A stretch of DNA of 42,911 bases from Aliidiomarina sp047920995 (GCF_047920995.1 NZ_JBLRWZ010000022.1:1-42911); one strand, 5' to 3'. Shown: positions 25,405-34,170, numbered from the stretch's first letter. Notes: generated from the sequence alone by a model not told the origin. Numbers and translations are program-made.

Positions 25405-25480
25405 TGGCGTCCCCTAGGGGATTCGAACCCCTGTTACCGCCGTGAAAGGGCGGTGTCCTAGGCCTCTAGACGAAGGGGAC
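25405..25480 (-). tRNA. tRNA-Glu (anticodon TTC)
   Basis: This is a complete 76-base cloverleaf with encoded CCA. It begins GTCCCCTTCGTCTAGAGG, pairs its acceptor with GGGGAC, and has the anticodon loop CTTTCAC between CCGCC and GGCGG. It is nearly identical to E. coli tRNA-Glu and is co-transcribed downstream of tRNA-Ala. Confidence 0.97.
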
Positions 25481-25556
25481 GCATTTCTGTTTACGCTGCA
25501 AAATCTTTTCACGATGGTTGCCTAGCTTAAGCCGGCACTTTCACTTGCCGTTTAAG

Positions 25557-25632
<76 letters not shown>

Positions 25633-25688
25633 GAACAACCTAATTTTGCAGTTTTGCTAACGGGAGTTCATCCCCGATAGCGAGGCGC

Positions 25689-25717
25689 ATTCTATGAATA
25701 GCCCGCTAAAGTGTCAA
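25689..25717 (-). promoter_or_regulatory. Promoter of the tRNA-Ala/tRNA-Glu unit
   Basis: On the minus strand TTGACA (25712-25717) and TAGAAT (25689-25694) are separated by exactly 17 bp and followed by the GC-rich GCGCCTCGC, a discriminator typical of stringently controlled stable-RNA promoters. The rest of the gap to carbonic anhydrase (25718-25813) is AT-rich with no other feature seen. Confidence 0.85.
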
Positions 25718-25813
25718 CTTTTTTTTCGGGGTTTTCTACTGTTCGGCTATTTTTTTACCGATCTGATCTCTTTTTCAACAAATCAATAACCTGAGTAACA
25801 AATTTAGCGGTTT

Positions 25814-26461
25814 TTAATCGTCCGATTCTTCATCAGCATAATATTGATAAATTGGGTCTAAGCCCTCTTTACCCGTAATGGTAACGCCAAGGTCACGCAT
25901 CAAACCATCACGCACGCTGTAACACCAACCGTGGATACTTAATTTCTGTCCTCTATCCCAGGCTTCCTGAATAATGTGGTTCTTAGATAAGTTGTGCACT
26001 TGCTCCACTACATTCAACTCACACATCTTATCGAAACGTTTATCAAATGGCAGATTACACAAATTTTCTTCATTGGCGCGGTAAATATCTTTAATTGGAT
26101 GCAGCCAATGATCTACCAAACCATGGCGGCTAGTTTCCATAGCTGCATGCACGCCGCCGCAACCGTAATGCCCTACTACCAAGATATGCTTCACTTTTAG
26201 GTTCAGTACGGCAAATTCAATAACCGCTAAGCAGTTAAAATCGGTTTGAATTACTTGGTTTGCTACATTTCGGTGCACAAACACTTCACCGGGTGCCATG
26301 CCCACAATTTGGTTCGCAGGAACTCGGCTATCGGAACAACCAATCCATAAATACTCTGGCTTCTGCTGATTCACCAAACGGTTAAAGTATTCCGGATCTT
26401 GCTCCAGCTGGGCTTTCGCCCAGCTTTTATTATTAGCTAATAACTCACGAATTTTTGGCAT
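25814..26461 (-). CDS. can: Beta-class carbonic anhydrase
   Basis: The enzyme interconverts CO2 and bicarbonate. The 215-residue protein has the zinc ligands Cys42 and Asp44 in GCSDSRVP, and His98 and Cys101 in GHYGCGG, the same numbering as E. coli Can, along with HRNVANQV. The acidic end DEESDD is short. It starts directly after the gltX stop (TAA then ATG with no gap), so it is probably translated from the gltX transcript. Confidence 0.96.
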   Translation of the reverse strand: MPKIRELLANNKSWAKAQLEQDPEYFNRLVNQQKPEYLWIGCSDSRVPANQIVGMAPGEVFVHRNVANQVIQTDFNCLAVIEFAVLNLKVKHILVVGHYGCGGVHAAMETSRHGLVDHWLHPIKDIYRANEENLCNLPFDKRFDKMCELNVVEQVHNLSKNHIIQEAWDRGQKLSIHGWCYSVRDGLMRDLGVTITGKEGLDPIYQYYADEESDD

Positions 26462-27886
26462 TTAGCTGTTTTCCTCTCTTGCCCGAATAAATTCTAGCGC
26501 GAGATCAATACGTTCCACTACGGTATGGCGTGGAATCAGTGCTAACGTAGCGTCTAGGGCTGGCGAATTACCACCACCCGTTGCTGCCACGCGCAATGGC
26601 ATTCCCACCTTACCCATTCCTACGTTCAATGCTTCGCAGGTATCTTGAATGGCTTGGTGAATTGCTTCTACACTCCAGTTACTCAGATTCGCAAAACGCT
26701 CGCGAATATCCTGCAGCGGCTCTTTCGCCACTGGCCGCAAGTGTTTCTTCGCAGCTTGCTCGTCAAACTCAGTAACCGACACGAAGAAGTAACGGCTGAT
26801 CTCGGCCATTTCCTTTAACGTTTTTACACGATCAGCCTGTAGTTTTACTACCTCGACCAGTGCAGGTCCGCTCTCTGTTGCCACGCCTAAACGCGCAAAA
26901 TGCCAAGCTAATTCAGCCGCCACCTGCTCTGCAGGAAGGGTTTTCATATAATGTTGGTTTAACCAATTCAGCTTCTCGGTATTGAATGCTGAAGCCGCTT
27001 TATTAATATCACTCAGTTTAAAAATCTTAATTAGTTCTTCACGGCTAAATATTTCCTGATCACCATGCGACCAACCCAAGCGTACTAAATAGTTAATTAC
27101 TGCATCGGCAAGATAACCGTTATCACGATATTCAGTAACACTAACCGCACCATGGCGCTTGGAGAGTTTCTTGCCATCATCGCCTAAGATCATCGAAACG
27201 TGGGCATATTCTGGCGTTGGTGCCCCTAAAGCTTGCAGGATATTAATTTGCCGCGGGGTGTTATTAATATGATCTTCACCACGAACTACATGGGTAATGC
27301 CCATATCCCAATCATCAACCACTACACAAAAATTATAAGTAGGCGTGCCATCGGTACGCGCAATAATCAAATCATCGAGCTCTTTATTGGCAATTTCGAT
27401 ACGGCCGCGAATATGATCATCGAACACAACAGTGCCATCTTGTGGGTTCCGAAAACGCACCACATAAGGCTTGCCTTCATTAGCGGCATGCTGCTCTGCG
27501 CTTAAATCACGGCAGCGGCCATCGTAACGCGCCTTTAAACCTGCAGCCATTTGCTCTTCGCGCATAGTTTCTAAGCGTTCTTGCGAGCAATAACACTTAT
27601 ATGCGCGGCCATCAGTTAGCATCTCATCAATCAAGCCCTGATAGCGCTCAAAACGTTTTGTTTGGTAAACTGGTTCTTCATCCCAAGTTAAACCAAGCCA
27701 TTGCATCCCCTCAAAAATGGCATCAATTGCCGCTTGGGTAGAACGTTCACGATCGGTATCTTCAATCCGCAAAACAAATTTGCCACCTGCTGCGCGTGCT
27801 ACTAACCAGGCATAAAGAGCAGTACGCGCGCCGCCAACATGCAAATATCCAGTGGGGCTTGGTGCAAAACGAGAAACAACTGACAT
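26462..27886 (-). CDS. gltX: Glutamyl-tRNA synthetase
   Basis: GltX is a class I synthetase that charges tRNA-Glu, whose gene lies about 1 kb away. The 474-residue protein shows the HIGH-type motif in RFAPSPTGYLHVGGART near the N-terminus and the KMSKS-type motif KKLSKRHG near residue 240, plus the zinc-region cysteines CYCSQERLE and RYDGRC. The ATG at 27886 has AGGAAG seven bases upstream; a 21-residue upstream extension lacks family similarity. It is followed without gap by can. Confidence 0.97.
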   Translation of the reverse strand: MSVVSRFAPSPTGYLHVGGARTALYAWLVARAAGGKFVLRIEDTDRERSTQAAIDAIFEGMQWLGLTWDEEPVYQTKRFERYQGLIDEMLTDGRAYKCYCSQERLETMREEQMAAGLKARYDGRCRDLSAEQHAANEGKPYVVRFRNPQDGTVVFDDHIRGRIEIANKELDDLIIARTDGTPTYNFCVVVDDWDMGITHVVRGEDHINNTPRQINILQALGAPTPEYAHVSMILGDDGKKLSKRHGAVSVTEYRDNGYLADAVINYLVRLGWSHGDQEIFSREELIKIFKLSDINKAASAFNTEKLNWLNQHYMKTLPAEQVAAELAWHFARLGVATESGPALVEVVKLQADRVKTLKEMAEISRYFFVSVTEFDEQAAKKHLRPVAKEPLQDIRERFANLSNWSVEAIHQAIQDTCEALNVGMGKVGMPLRVAATGGGNSPALDATLALIPRHTVVERIDLALEFIRAREENS

Positions 27887-28045
27887 GAATAATCTTCCTG
27901 TTGGTAAAGCAATACATTTACGCCGATTATAACAGAAGAATAACGCCACGGCAGCGATCGCTTTCTGGTACAGTTGCGTAATTAGTTGCTGGGCAAATAA
28001 TAAACAATGTAAATCACAGCAATAACAACAACAGAGGAAACAAGC

Positions 28046-28438
28046 ATGAGTGCCCTTCTTATCACACTCTTTATCGCAATGTTTTTACCTTACTTGGCGA
28101 AGTTGCCACTCATTAAAGCCATGAACGATAGGCCCGGGGGCTATGATAATCGCCTACCTCGCCAGCAACAGGCTGCCCTGAAAGGTTTTGGAGCGCGCGC
28201 TACTGCCGCCCATTACAATAGTTTTGAAGCACTAATGGTGTATGCCTGTGCGGTATTTATCGCCGTAAGCATGGGCAAAGTTGATGGCCTTACCATTGCT
28301 TTGGGTTGGATATTTGTAGCGGCACGGGTGGGATATGTAGTGTGTTACTGGATTGACAAAGCGAGTTTACGCTCATTGATTTGGCTAGTTAGTATGATAG
28401 TCAGTTTTTGGATGGCAGGCCGCGCTATTTGGGGCTAG
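28046..28438 (+). CDS. MAPEG family membrane protein
   Basis: The 130-residue protein has about four hydrophobic helices and the MAPEG-type segment QQAALKGFGARATAAHYNSFEAL, with the Asn-x-x-Glu pair used for glutathione binding in eukaryotic relatives. Bacterial MAPEG proteins may have glutathione-dependent transferase or peroxidase activity, but the substrate is not predictable. AGAGGAAA precedes the ATG. It stands alone, facing the tRNA-Val genes, and ends at a bidirectional terminator. Confidence 0.85.
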   Translation: MSALLITLFIAMFLPYLAKLPLIKAMNDRPGGYDNRLPRQQQAALKGFGARATAAHYNSFEALMVYACAVFIAVSMGKVDGLTIALGWIFVAARVGYVVCYWIDKASLRSLIWLVSMIVSFWMAGRAIWG

Positions 28439-28467
28439 CCCGCCGCCGAAAAATAAAAAAATCGCAC

Positions 28468-28504
28468 AAAAAACTCGCGATAGCAGCGCTAACGCGAGTT
28501 TTTT
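28468..28504. terminator. Bidirectional intrinsic terminator
   Basis: AAAAAACTCGCG and CGCGAGTTTTTT form perfect 12-bp arms around a 13-base loop, with A and T tracts at both ends. It can end the MAPEG transcript on the plus strand and the tRNA-Val transcript on the minus strand; the latter ends only three bases away. Confidence 0.92.
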
Positions 28505-28507
28505 ATT

Positions 28508-28583
28508 TGGTGGATGGTACTGGGCTCGAACCAGTGACCCCCGCCTTGTAAGGGCGGTGCTCTCCCAGCTGAGCTAACCATCC
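28508..28583 (-). tRNA. tRNA-Val (anticodon TAC), second copy in the unit
   Basis: This is a 76-base cloverleaf with encoded CCA. The acceptor GGATGGT pairs with ACCATCC, the D arm is GCTCAGCTGGGAGAGC, and the anticodon arm is CCGCC-CTTACAA-GGCGG. It is identical to the copy 53 bp upstream. Confidence 0.97.
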
Positions 28584-28636
28584 TAAGCTGGTGTTTACCT
28601 CGATTTGCCAAACCGGCTATCGCGATAATAAAAATA

Positions 28637-28712
28637 TGGTGGATGGTACTGGGCTCGAACCAGTGACCCCCGCCTTGTAAGGGCGGTGCTCTCCCAGCTG
28701 AGCTAACCATCC
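28637..28712 (-). tRNA. tRNA-Val (anticodon TAC), first copy in the unit
   Basis: This gene is identical base for base to the other tRNA-Val, with the same anticodon loop CTTACAA and encoded CCA. The 53-bp spacer between them is unrelated sequence, and both should come from one precursor. Confidence 0.97.
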
Positions 28713-28737
28713 GCATTTCGCTGTGTTGCAGGCGGGT

Positions 28738-28765
28738 ATTATAGGGATGCGGCTAAAGCTGTCAA
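28738..28765 (-). promoter_or_regulatory. Promoter of the tRNA-Val unit
   Basis: On the minus strand a perfect TTGACA (28760-28765) and a perfect TATAAT (28738-28743) are 16 bp apart, followed by the GC-rich ACCCGCC discriminator. This is the strongest promoter in the window by consensus. The remaining 28766-28884 stretch before uvrB shows no further gene. Confidence 0.9.
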
Positions 28766-28884
28766 CCGCAAATTTAAGCAAATTGTGCCAACTGCTGAAA
28801 TTTAGCGCATTTTGTTTGCCAAATAACCGCGTTGAATACGCCACGCAGTTACTTTTACCAGTATTACCCAAACGCTTTCAAGTA

Positions 28885-30912
28885 TTACACATTCACTTTC
28901 AATTGCTCACGCAAGGCATGAATCTCATCGCGAATCTTGCCAGCTTTTTCGAACTCCAAGTCTTTCGCAGCTTGATACATAGCTTTTTCACGCACACTAA
29001 TTTCGTGCACAATTTCTTTCGGATCCCGGTATTCCGGTAAACGAATGCCAGCACCGGCAGCCGCAACACGCTCTTTATCACGTTTCCGCTTTTCTGCTGC
29101 CTTACCACCACCCAAATCCATTACATCAGTAATTTTCTTATTCAGGCCTTGCGGGGTAATACCATGTTCTAGATTATAGGCTACCTGCTTGGCTCGGCGG
29201 CGATCGGTTTCATCCATCGCGCGCTGCATAGAGCCGGTAATGCGATCTGCATACAGAATCGCTTTACCATTCACGTTCCGTGCTGCTCGGCCTATGGTTT
29301 GAATCAAGGAACGCTCAGCACGCAAGAAGCCCTCTTTATCCGCATCAAGAATCGCCACTAACGATACCTCAGGCATATCTAAGCCTTCTCGCAATAAGTT
29401 GATACCGATGAGTGCATCAAACTCACCTAAACGTAAATCACGAATAATTTCCATGCGCTCTACGGTATCAATATCGGAATGCAAATAGCGCACACGAATA
29501 CCGTGCTCATCTAGGTAATCAGCCAAATCTTCGGCCATTCGTTTGGTCAGTGTGGTAACCAGAACGCGTTCATTACGGCTTGCGCGGTCTCGGATTTCCG
29601 ACATCACGTCGTCCACTTGCGTGCCCACTGGGCGAATCTCAATTTCCGGATCGATTAAGCCGGTTGGCCGCACAACCTGCTCTACAAAATCATCACCACA
29701 CTTCTCAATTTCATACTTACCAGGAGTTGCCGATACATAAATGGTTTGCGGCGATATCGCCTCAAACTCGTTGAACTTAAGCGGCCGATTATCTAGCGCC
29801 GAAGGTAACCGGAAGCCATACCCCACTAAATTCTCTTTGCGGGAACGATCGCCTTTGTACATGGCTCCAACTTGCGAAACCGTTACATGTGATTCATCAA
29901 TAATCAGCAAGGCATTATCGGGCAAGTAATCCATTAGCGTTGGCGGTGGCTCGCCAGGAGCGCGGCCAGATAAATACCGTGAGTAGTTCTCAATACCAGA
30001 GCAATACCCCAACTCCAGCATCATCTCGATATCAAATTGGGTGCGCTCACGAATACGTTGTTCTTCAATCAGTTTATTTTCACCCAAAAACTGCTCACGC
30101 CGCTCTTTCAGCTCTTCTTTAATATGCTCAATTGCTTCTACAATTTTTTCCCGAGGGGTTACATAGTGAGTTTTCGGGTATACCGTATAACGGGCCAAAT
30201 CGGCTTGTGTTACTTGGCCGGTAAGGGGTTCAAATAAGCTGATGCGCTCAACTTCATCATCAAACAGTTCAAGGCGCACGGCAACATCATCTGATTCTGC
30301 TGGGAATATATCGATTACTTCGCCGCGCACACGATAGGTGCCACGGGTAAACGCATCATCGTTGCGCTTGTACTGTAAGGTAGCCAAAGTGCGCAGCACA
30401 TCACGCTGATCAATCATATCGCCACGGCGTAAATGCAGCATCATTTTCATATACGATTCAGGATCACCCAAACCATAGATTGCCGAAACGGATGCAATTA
30501 ACACTACATCACGGCGCTCCATAAGTGCCTTGGTGGCCGATAATCGCATTTGTTCAATGTGTTCGTTTATCGAGGCATCTTTTTCAATAAACGTGTCTGT
30601 AGTGGGCACATAAGCTTCCGGCTGATAGTAATCGTAATAAGAAACGAAATATTCCACCGCATTATTCGGAAAGAATTCTTTCATTTCACCATACAGCTGG
30701 GCAGCTAGTGTTTTGTTGTGGGCTAAAATCAGCGTTGGCCGATTAGTAGTTGCAATCACATTTGCCATGGTAAAGGTTTTACCGGAACCCGTTACGCCCA
30801 ACAAGGTTTGTTGCGCTAGGCCAGCTTCAAGGTTTTCAATCAGTTTGGCGATCGCTTTCGGCTGATCACCAGCTGGTTGATAATCAGAAACAAGCTGGAA
30901 ATCACGCGCCAT
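28885..30912 (-). CDS. uvrB: Excinuclease ABC subunit B
   Basis: UvrB is the damage-verifying helicase-like subunit of nucleotide excision repair. The 675-residue protein has Walker A GVTGSGKTFT at residues 39-48, the DNA-gripping beta-hairpin region with YYDYYQPEAYVP, helicase motifs IIDESH and SATPG, GLDMPEVSLV and QTIGRAARN, and the C-terminal UVR motif (EKAGKIRDEIHALREQL) that contacts UvrC. The ATG at 30912 follows AAGGAG and matches E. coli length (673). Its first 11 bases overlap the end of the MATE gene. No LexA-type site (CTGT-N8-ACAG) was seen upstream of the pair. Confidence 0.97.
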   Translation of the reverse strand: MARDFQLVSDYQPAGDQPKAIAKLIENLEAGLAQQTLLGVTGSGKTFTMANVIATTNRPTLILAHNKTLAAQLYGEMKEFFPNNAVEYFVSYYDYYQPEAYVPTTDTFIEKDASINEHIEQMRLSATKALMERRDVVLIASVSAIYGLGDPESYMKMMLHLRRGDMIDQRDVLRTLATLQYKRNDDAFTRGTYRVRGEVIDIFPAESDDVAVRLELFDDEVERISLFEPLTGQVTQADLARYTVYPKTHYVTPREKIVEAIEHIKEELKERREQFLGENKLIEEQRIRERTQFDIEMMLELGYCSGIENYSRYLSGRAPGEPPPTLMDYLPDNALLIIDESHVTVSQVGAMYKGDRSRKENLVGYGFRLPSALDNRPLKFNEFEAISPQTIYVSATPGKYEIEKCGDDFVEQVVRPTGLIDPEIEIRPVGTQVDDVMSEIRDRASRNERVLVTTLTKRMAEDLADYLDEHGIRVRYLHSDIDTVERMEIIRDLRLGEFDALIGINLLREGLDMPEVSLVAILDADKEGFLRAERSLIQTIGRAARNVNGKAILYADRITGSMQRAMDETDRRRAKQVAYNLEHGITPQGLNKKITDVMDLGGGKAAEKRKRDKERVAAAGAGIRLPEYRDPKEIVHEISVREKAMYQAAKDLEFEKAGKIRDEIHALREQLKVNV

Positions 30913-32344
30913 GTTGTTCTCCTTCAGGTTTTTGAGCATTCGCTTCGGCATTCTTTTGTAACCGAGCCGCAGTATGTTTATCAATAATGCCGGCTTGGCC
31001 ATTGGTTTCTCGCATAAACCAACGATAAGCAATTACCGCCGTAATCACATTCGCGATCACCCCGCCGGCAAATAAGCCAGGTAAACCAAACAATGTATTG
31101 CCTAACCAAGAAAGCGGTACAAACATTACAAATAAGCGAATGATGCTCAGCCATAACGCCTGAATTGGCAAGTGCAGTGCATTCAATGACGAGTTGGTAA
31201 GAATAATCCAACCCTGCAAACCATAGCCAATCGGCATAATCCATACGAATAATGCCAATACTCGAGCTACTTCGGCATCGCGGGCAAACGCTAACTGTAT
31301 TAACGGCAGCAACGCTAACATACATAAGTACATTACCGCTTGCATCAGCAATACAAACCGCAAAGCAGTTTTGTAGGCTTCTTGTACGCGGCGAATTTTT
31401 CCGGCGCCAAAGTTTTGGCTAATGAAAGGTGGCAATGCCATGGAAAGCGCCAATATCACCACCGAAGCAATCGATTCTATGCGCGCCCCAGCACCGAACG
31501 CGGCTACCGCGGGTGCGCCATGGGTTGCCACAATGGCCGTTAATATACCCATGGCGATTGGCGTGAGCATATTCGCGCTGGCCGCAGGTAAACCAATCTT
31601 CATTAACTGGCGCGCGTATTTGAGAAATTCTTTAACACTTGGCGGAATCGGATCAATTAATTTATTTCGCCACACCAACAAATAGATGATCGCGGCAAAA
31701 CCAATTAACCATGAACCCACACTGGCATAAGCAGCGCCCTGCATGCCCATGGCTGGAATCGGCCCCCAACCAAAAATCAAGATGGGATCAAGAATAGCGT
31801 TTGTTAAACCGCCAGCGGCCATTATTAATGAAGGTGTTTTGGTATCACCGGCAGCCCGCAGAATGCTATTCCCCACCATGGGTAACACCAAGAAAACGGC
31901 GCCCGCAAACCAAATATTCATGTATTGATTAATCAGTGGCTGTATTTCTGCACTAGCACCGAGCATAGAAAAAATTGGCTGGGAAAATAGATAGCCAAGT
32001 AGCGCCAACAAGGCCACCAAGGATGCAGCTAGCCAAAGTGCAGAGCTACCACAATGGCGCGCTTCTTCATAATCATCAGCACCCAGCTTGCGCGCAATTA
32101 CCGCCGAGGTACCAATGCCCAAACCAATGGTTAAACTGATAATGGTAAAGGTAACCGGAAAGGTAAAACCGATCGCGGCGAGCGATTCAGTACCCAGCAA
32201 GCTAATGAAAAAGGTATCAACAAGATTAAAGCTGAGCAGCGTAAGCACACCAAATATCATCGGCCAGGTCATCGACCATAGCGTACTCGGAATCGGCGCG
32301 TTGAGCATTTGTTCAGATTTAATTGATGCTGCAGACGAGCGCAT
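30902..32344 (-). CDS. MATE family efflux transporter
   Basis: The 480-residue protein has about 12 transmembrane helices in two similar halves, the pattern of Na+- or H+-driven multidrug and toxin exporters. Early residues PSTLWSMTWPMIFGVLTLLSF and GTESLAAIGFTFPV match the family start, and the second half repeats it in GLPAASANMLTPIAMGILTA. The ATG at 32344 has GGAG just upstream. The substrate is unknown. It overlaps uvrB and is probably its co-transcribed upstream gene, an unusual pairing. A perfect palindrome lies 18 bp upstream of the start. Confidence 0.9.
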   Translation of the reverse strand: MRSSAASIKSEQMLNAPIPSTLWSMTWPMIFGVLTLLSFNLVDTFFISLLGTESLAAIGFTFPVTFTIISLTIGLGIGTSAVIARKLGADDYEEARHCGSSALWLAASLVALLALLGYLFSQPIFSMLGASAEIQPLINQYMNIWFAGAVFLVLPMVGNSILRAAGDTKTPSLIMAAGGLTNAILDPILIFGWGPIPAMGMQGAAYASVGSWLIGFAAIIYLLVWRNKLIDPIPPSVKEFLKYARQLMKIGLPAASANMLTPIAMGILTAIVATHGAPAVAAFGAGARIESIASVVILALSMALPPFISQNFGAGKIRRVQEAYKTALRFVLLMQAVMYLCMLALLPLIQLAFARDAEVARVLALFVWIMPIGYGLQGWIILTNSSLNALHLPIQALWLSIIRLFVMFVPLSWLGNTLFGLPGLFAGGVIANVITAVIAYRWFMRETNGQAGIIDKHTAARLQKNAEANAQKPEGEQHGA

Positions 32345-32362
32345 TCCTACTCCACTTCATAA

Positions 32363-32382
32363 ATCGAGTAGGGCTACTCGAT
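32363..32382. promoter_or_regulatory. 20-bp palindrome upstream of the MATE-uvrB pair
   Basis: ATCGAGTAG and CTACTCGAT are perfect inverted 9-bp arms with GG between them. The position just before the MATE start suits an operator for a dimeric repressor (for example TetR- or MarR-like). No regulator gene is adjacent, and the nearby bases TTTCTTAAAAAAG are AT-rich. Confidence 0.55.
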
Positions 32383-32477
32383 GTTTCTTAAAAAAGAGCG
32401 CATAGCATACCCTATTTTACCGTTAAAAGCCATGTAACACGCGCTGCCTCACTAGACATTTAGCACCATTGCACATA

Positions 32478-32521
32478 TAGTTGTGAGCGTTATTTTAAGT
32501 AGTTGTGAGCGTTATTTTAAG
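32478..32521. repeat. Two perfect tandem 22-bp repeats upstream of aspC
   Basis: A 22-bp unit beginning TAGTTGTGAGCG and ending TTATTTTAAG is present twice, at 32478-32499 and 32500-32521, ending 49 bp before the aspC start. The period of about two helical turns would place two bound proteins on the same DNA face. TTGTGAGCG resembles half a lac operator by chance or by a LacI-family site; no promoter is clearly separable. Confidence 0.8.
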
Positions 32522-32570
32522 CTCAATACACCCTTCAATTTCCTTTTAAACTTACGTTCATAGGTGCCGT

Positions 32571-33761
32571 GTGGATTACAAACTTTCCGAGCGCGTTAAT
32601 GCAATAAAGCCCTCACCAACTCTCGCAGTAAGCCAGAAAGCGGCTGAACTAAAAGCAGCCGGTGCCGATGTGATTGGCTTAGGTGTTGGTGAGCCCGATT
32701 TCACTACACCTGAATTTATCTGCACTGCTGCAAAGGCGGCTATTGATGCTGGACATACTCGCTATACCGCAGTAGATGGTATTCCGGAGTTGAAGCAAGC
32801 GGTATGCGATAAGTTTCTGCGCGATAATCAACTCTCCTATGAACCGAACCAAATACTAGTATCTGCTGGCGGTAAGCACAGCATTTTCAATCTTCTTACT
32901 GCTTGGTTAGATGCGGGTGATGAAGTAGTAATTCCGGCACCCTACTGGGTTTCTTACCCAGATATGACCCTTCTTGTAGGTGCTAAACCCGTAGTAATTG
33001 AAGCGGGGATTGAACAAGCGTACAAAATTACAGCTGAGCAACTCGATGCCGCCATCACGAGTAAAACCAAATTACTCTTTTTAAATAGCCCTTCCAACCC
33101 AACAGGTATGGCGTACACAGCGGAAGAACTGCAAAGTTTAGCGGCGGTACTGCGCAAGCATCCGCAGGTGCTGATTGCTACCGATGATATGTATGAACAT
33201 ATCTTGTGGACCAAAGAACCCTTTGTAAACCTACCAATGATTGCGCCAGACCTGATAGATCGCACTGTAATCCTCTCTGGCGTATCCAAAGCATATGCCA
33301 TGACCGGATGGCGCATTGGTTACGCAGCGGGCCCACAGAAGCTCATTGCGGCAATGAAGAAAGTACAATCACAAAGCACCTCAAATCCAGCATCTATTTC
33401 GCAGTATGCTGCGCTAGCCGCACTTACCGGTGATCAAAGCTTCATTGGTGAAATGGTTACAGAATTCCGTGCCCGCCACGATACCTTGGTTGCTGAATTG
33501 AGCAAAATCCCTGGCCTGAAAGTACGCGCTGGCGATGGCACTTTCTACACCTTCCCAAATATTGAGGGTTTAATGGCGGCCGTTGGTGTAAACACAGATA
33601 TCGAGCTGTGTGAAAAGCTTCTTAGCGAAGCCAATGTTGCGCTAGTACCGGGCTCTGCGTTCGGCGCGCCAGGCCATTTTCGCTTATCCTTCGCGGCCAG
33701 CCGTGAGGTTCTTAGTGAAGCCGTGCAGCGCATTGCTAAGTTTGCCCAGCACTATGCATAA
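32571..33761 (+). CDS. aspC: Pyridoxal-phosphate aspartate aminotransferase, class I (Ib type)
   Basis: This 396-residue enzyme moves amino groups between aspartate and 2-oxoglutarate. It shows GLGVGEPDFTTP near residue 36, YTAVDGIPELKQAV, PAPYWVSYPDM, the NPTG motif in LNSPSNPTGMAY, and the PLP lysine K240 in ILSGVSKAYAMTGWRIGY. The overall sequence is closer to the Thermus/Bacillus subgroup than to E. coli AspC; a prephenate- or other-substrate transaminase remains possible. The start is GTG at 32571 with only AGGTG upstream. A strong terminator follows. Confidence 0.9.
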   Translation: MDYKLSERVNAIKPSPTLAVSQKAAELKAAGADVIGLGVGEPDFTTPEFICTAAKAAIDAGHTRYTAVDGIPELKQAVCDKFLRDNQLSYEPNQILVSAGGKHSIFNLLTAWLDAGDEVVIPAPYWVSYPDMTLLVGAKPVVIEAGIEQAYKITAEQLDAAITSKTKLLFLNSPSNPTGMAYTAEELQSLAAVLRKHPQVLIATDDMYEHILWTKEPFVNLPMIAPDLIDRTVILSGVSKAYAMTGWRIGYAAGPQKLIAAMKKVQSQSTSNPASISQYAALAALTGDQSFIGEMVTEFRARHDTLVAELSKIPGLKVRAGDGTFYTFPNIEGLMAAVGVNTDIELCEKLLSEANVALVPGSAFGAPGHFRLSFAASREVLSEAVQRIAKFAQHYA

Positions 33762-33850
33762 CGGAAACTAGCATACCTAGCGAAACGATATAGGGTTGCT
33801 CTCGAAGCTCATTAACAACCCTATTAAAACTTACAAAAAAGATTTGTATT

Positions 33851-33895
33851 AAATGCCACGCTCAGTGAAACATTCTGAACGTGGCATTTTTTTAT
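33851..33895 (+). terminator. Intrinsic terminator of aspC
   Basis: AAATGCCACG (33851-33860) pairs with CGTGGCATTT (33880-33889), with an inner TCAG/CTGA pairing after one mismatch, followed by a T-rich run (TTTTTTATTTT). It lies about 90 bp after the aspC stop. Confidence 0.92.
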
Positions 33896-34008
33896 TTTAC
33901 TAACTTGATTAGATTTGCCTAATAGAAGCCTTAAAAGTAATTGTTTCTTTTGTGAAAACAAGTGCTTTTTACGCTAGTAAAAGGCGCATGAAGTCAAGTT
34001 GTAATATT

Positions 34009-34170
34009 TTACAAATGGTATAGTTTCTGTACAGGTTTGCGGTTACTACCATCGTAACTCCAGCAAAAACGGGCACTTACCTCGTTACTTGCATGAAAGT
34101 AATACACAATTTTTTTCGCTTCCTGCTGAAATATTGCGCCATAGCTGTGCAAAAACTCATCCAGATCCAG
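34009..34170 (-). pseudogene. Possible small or decayed reading frame
   Basis: On the minus strand a frame free of stops reads LDLDEFLHSYGAIFQQEAKK onward for 53 codons to TAA at 34009, and stays open a further 25 codons or so upstream, ending KPVQKLYHL. The composition is protein-like (mixed charged and aromatic residues), but there is no ATG or well-placed GTG/TTG with a ribosome site, so it may be a 5'-truncated gene remnant. I do not recognise it, and chance is a fair alternative in 800 bp of free sequence. Confidence 0.25.

Noticed and set aside
28489..28871. Short minus-strand frames containing RAPPLQGGGHWFEP
   Set aside because: They are translations of the two tRNA-Val genes, a common false gene call.
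32478..32521. True lac-type operator
   Set aside because: Only half of the site matches, and no LacI-family gene or sugar gene is adjacent; kept as a repeat only.
34020..34040. CTGTACAG as a LexA site
   Set aside because: The SOS box needs CTGT and ACAG eight bases apart; here they are adjacent, and no SOS gene follows.
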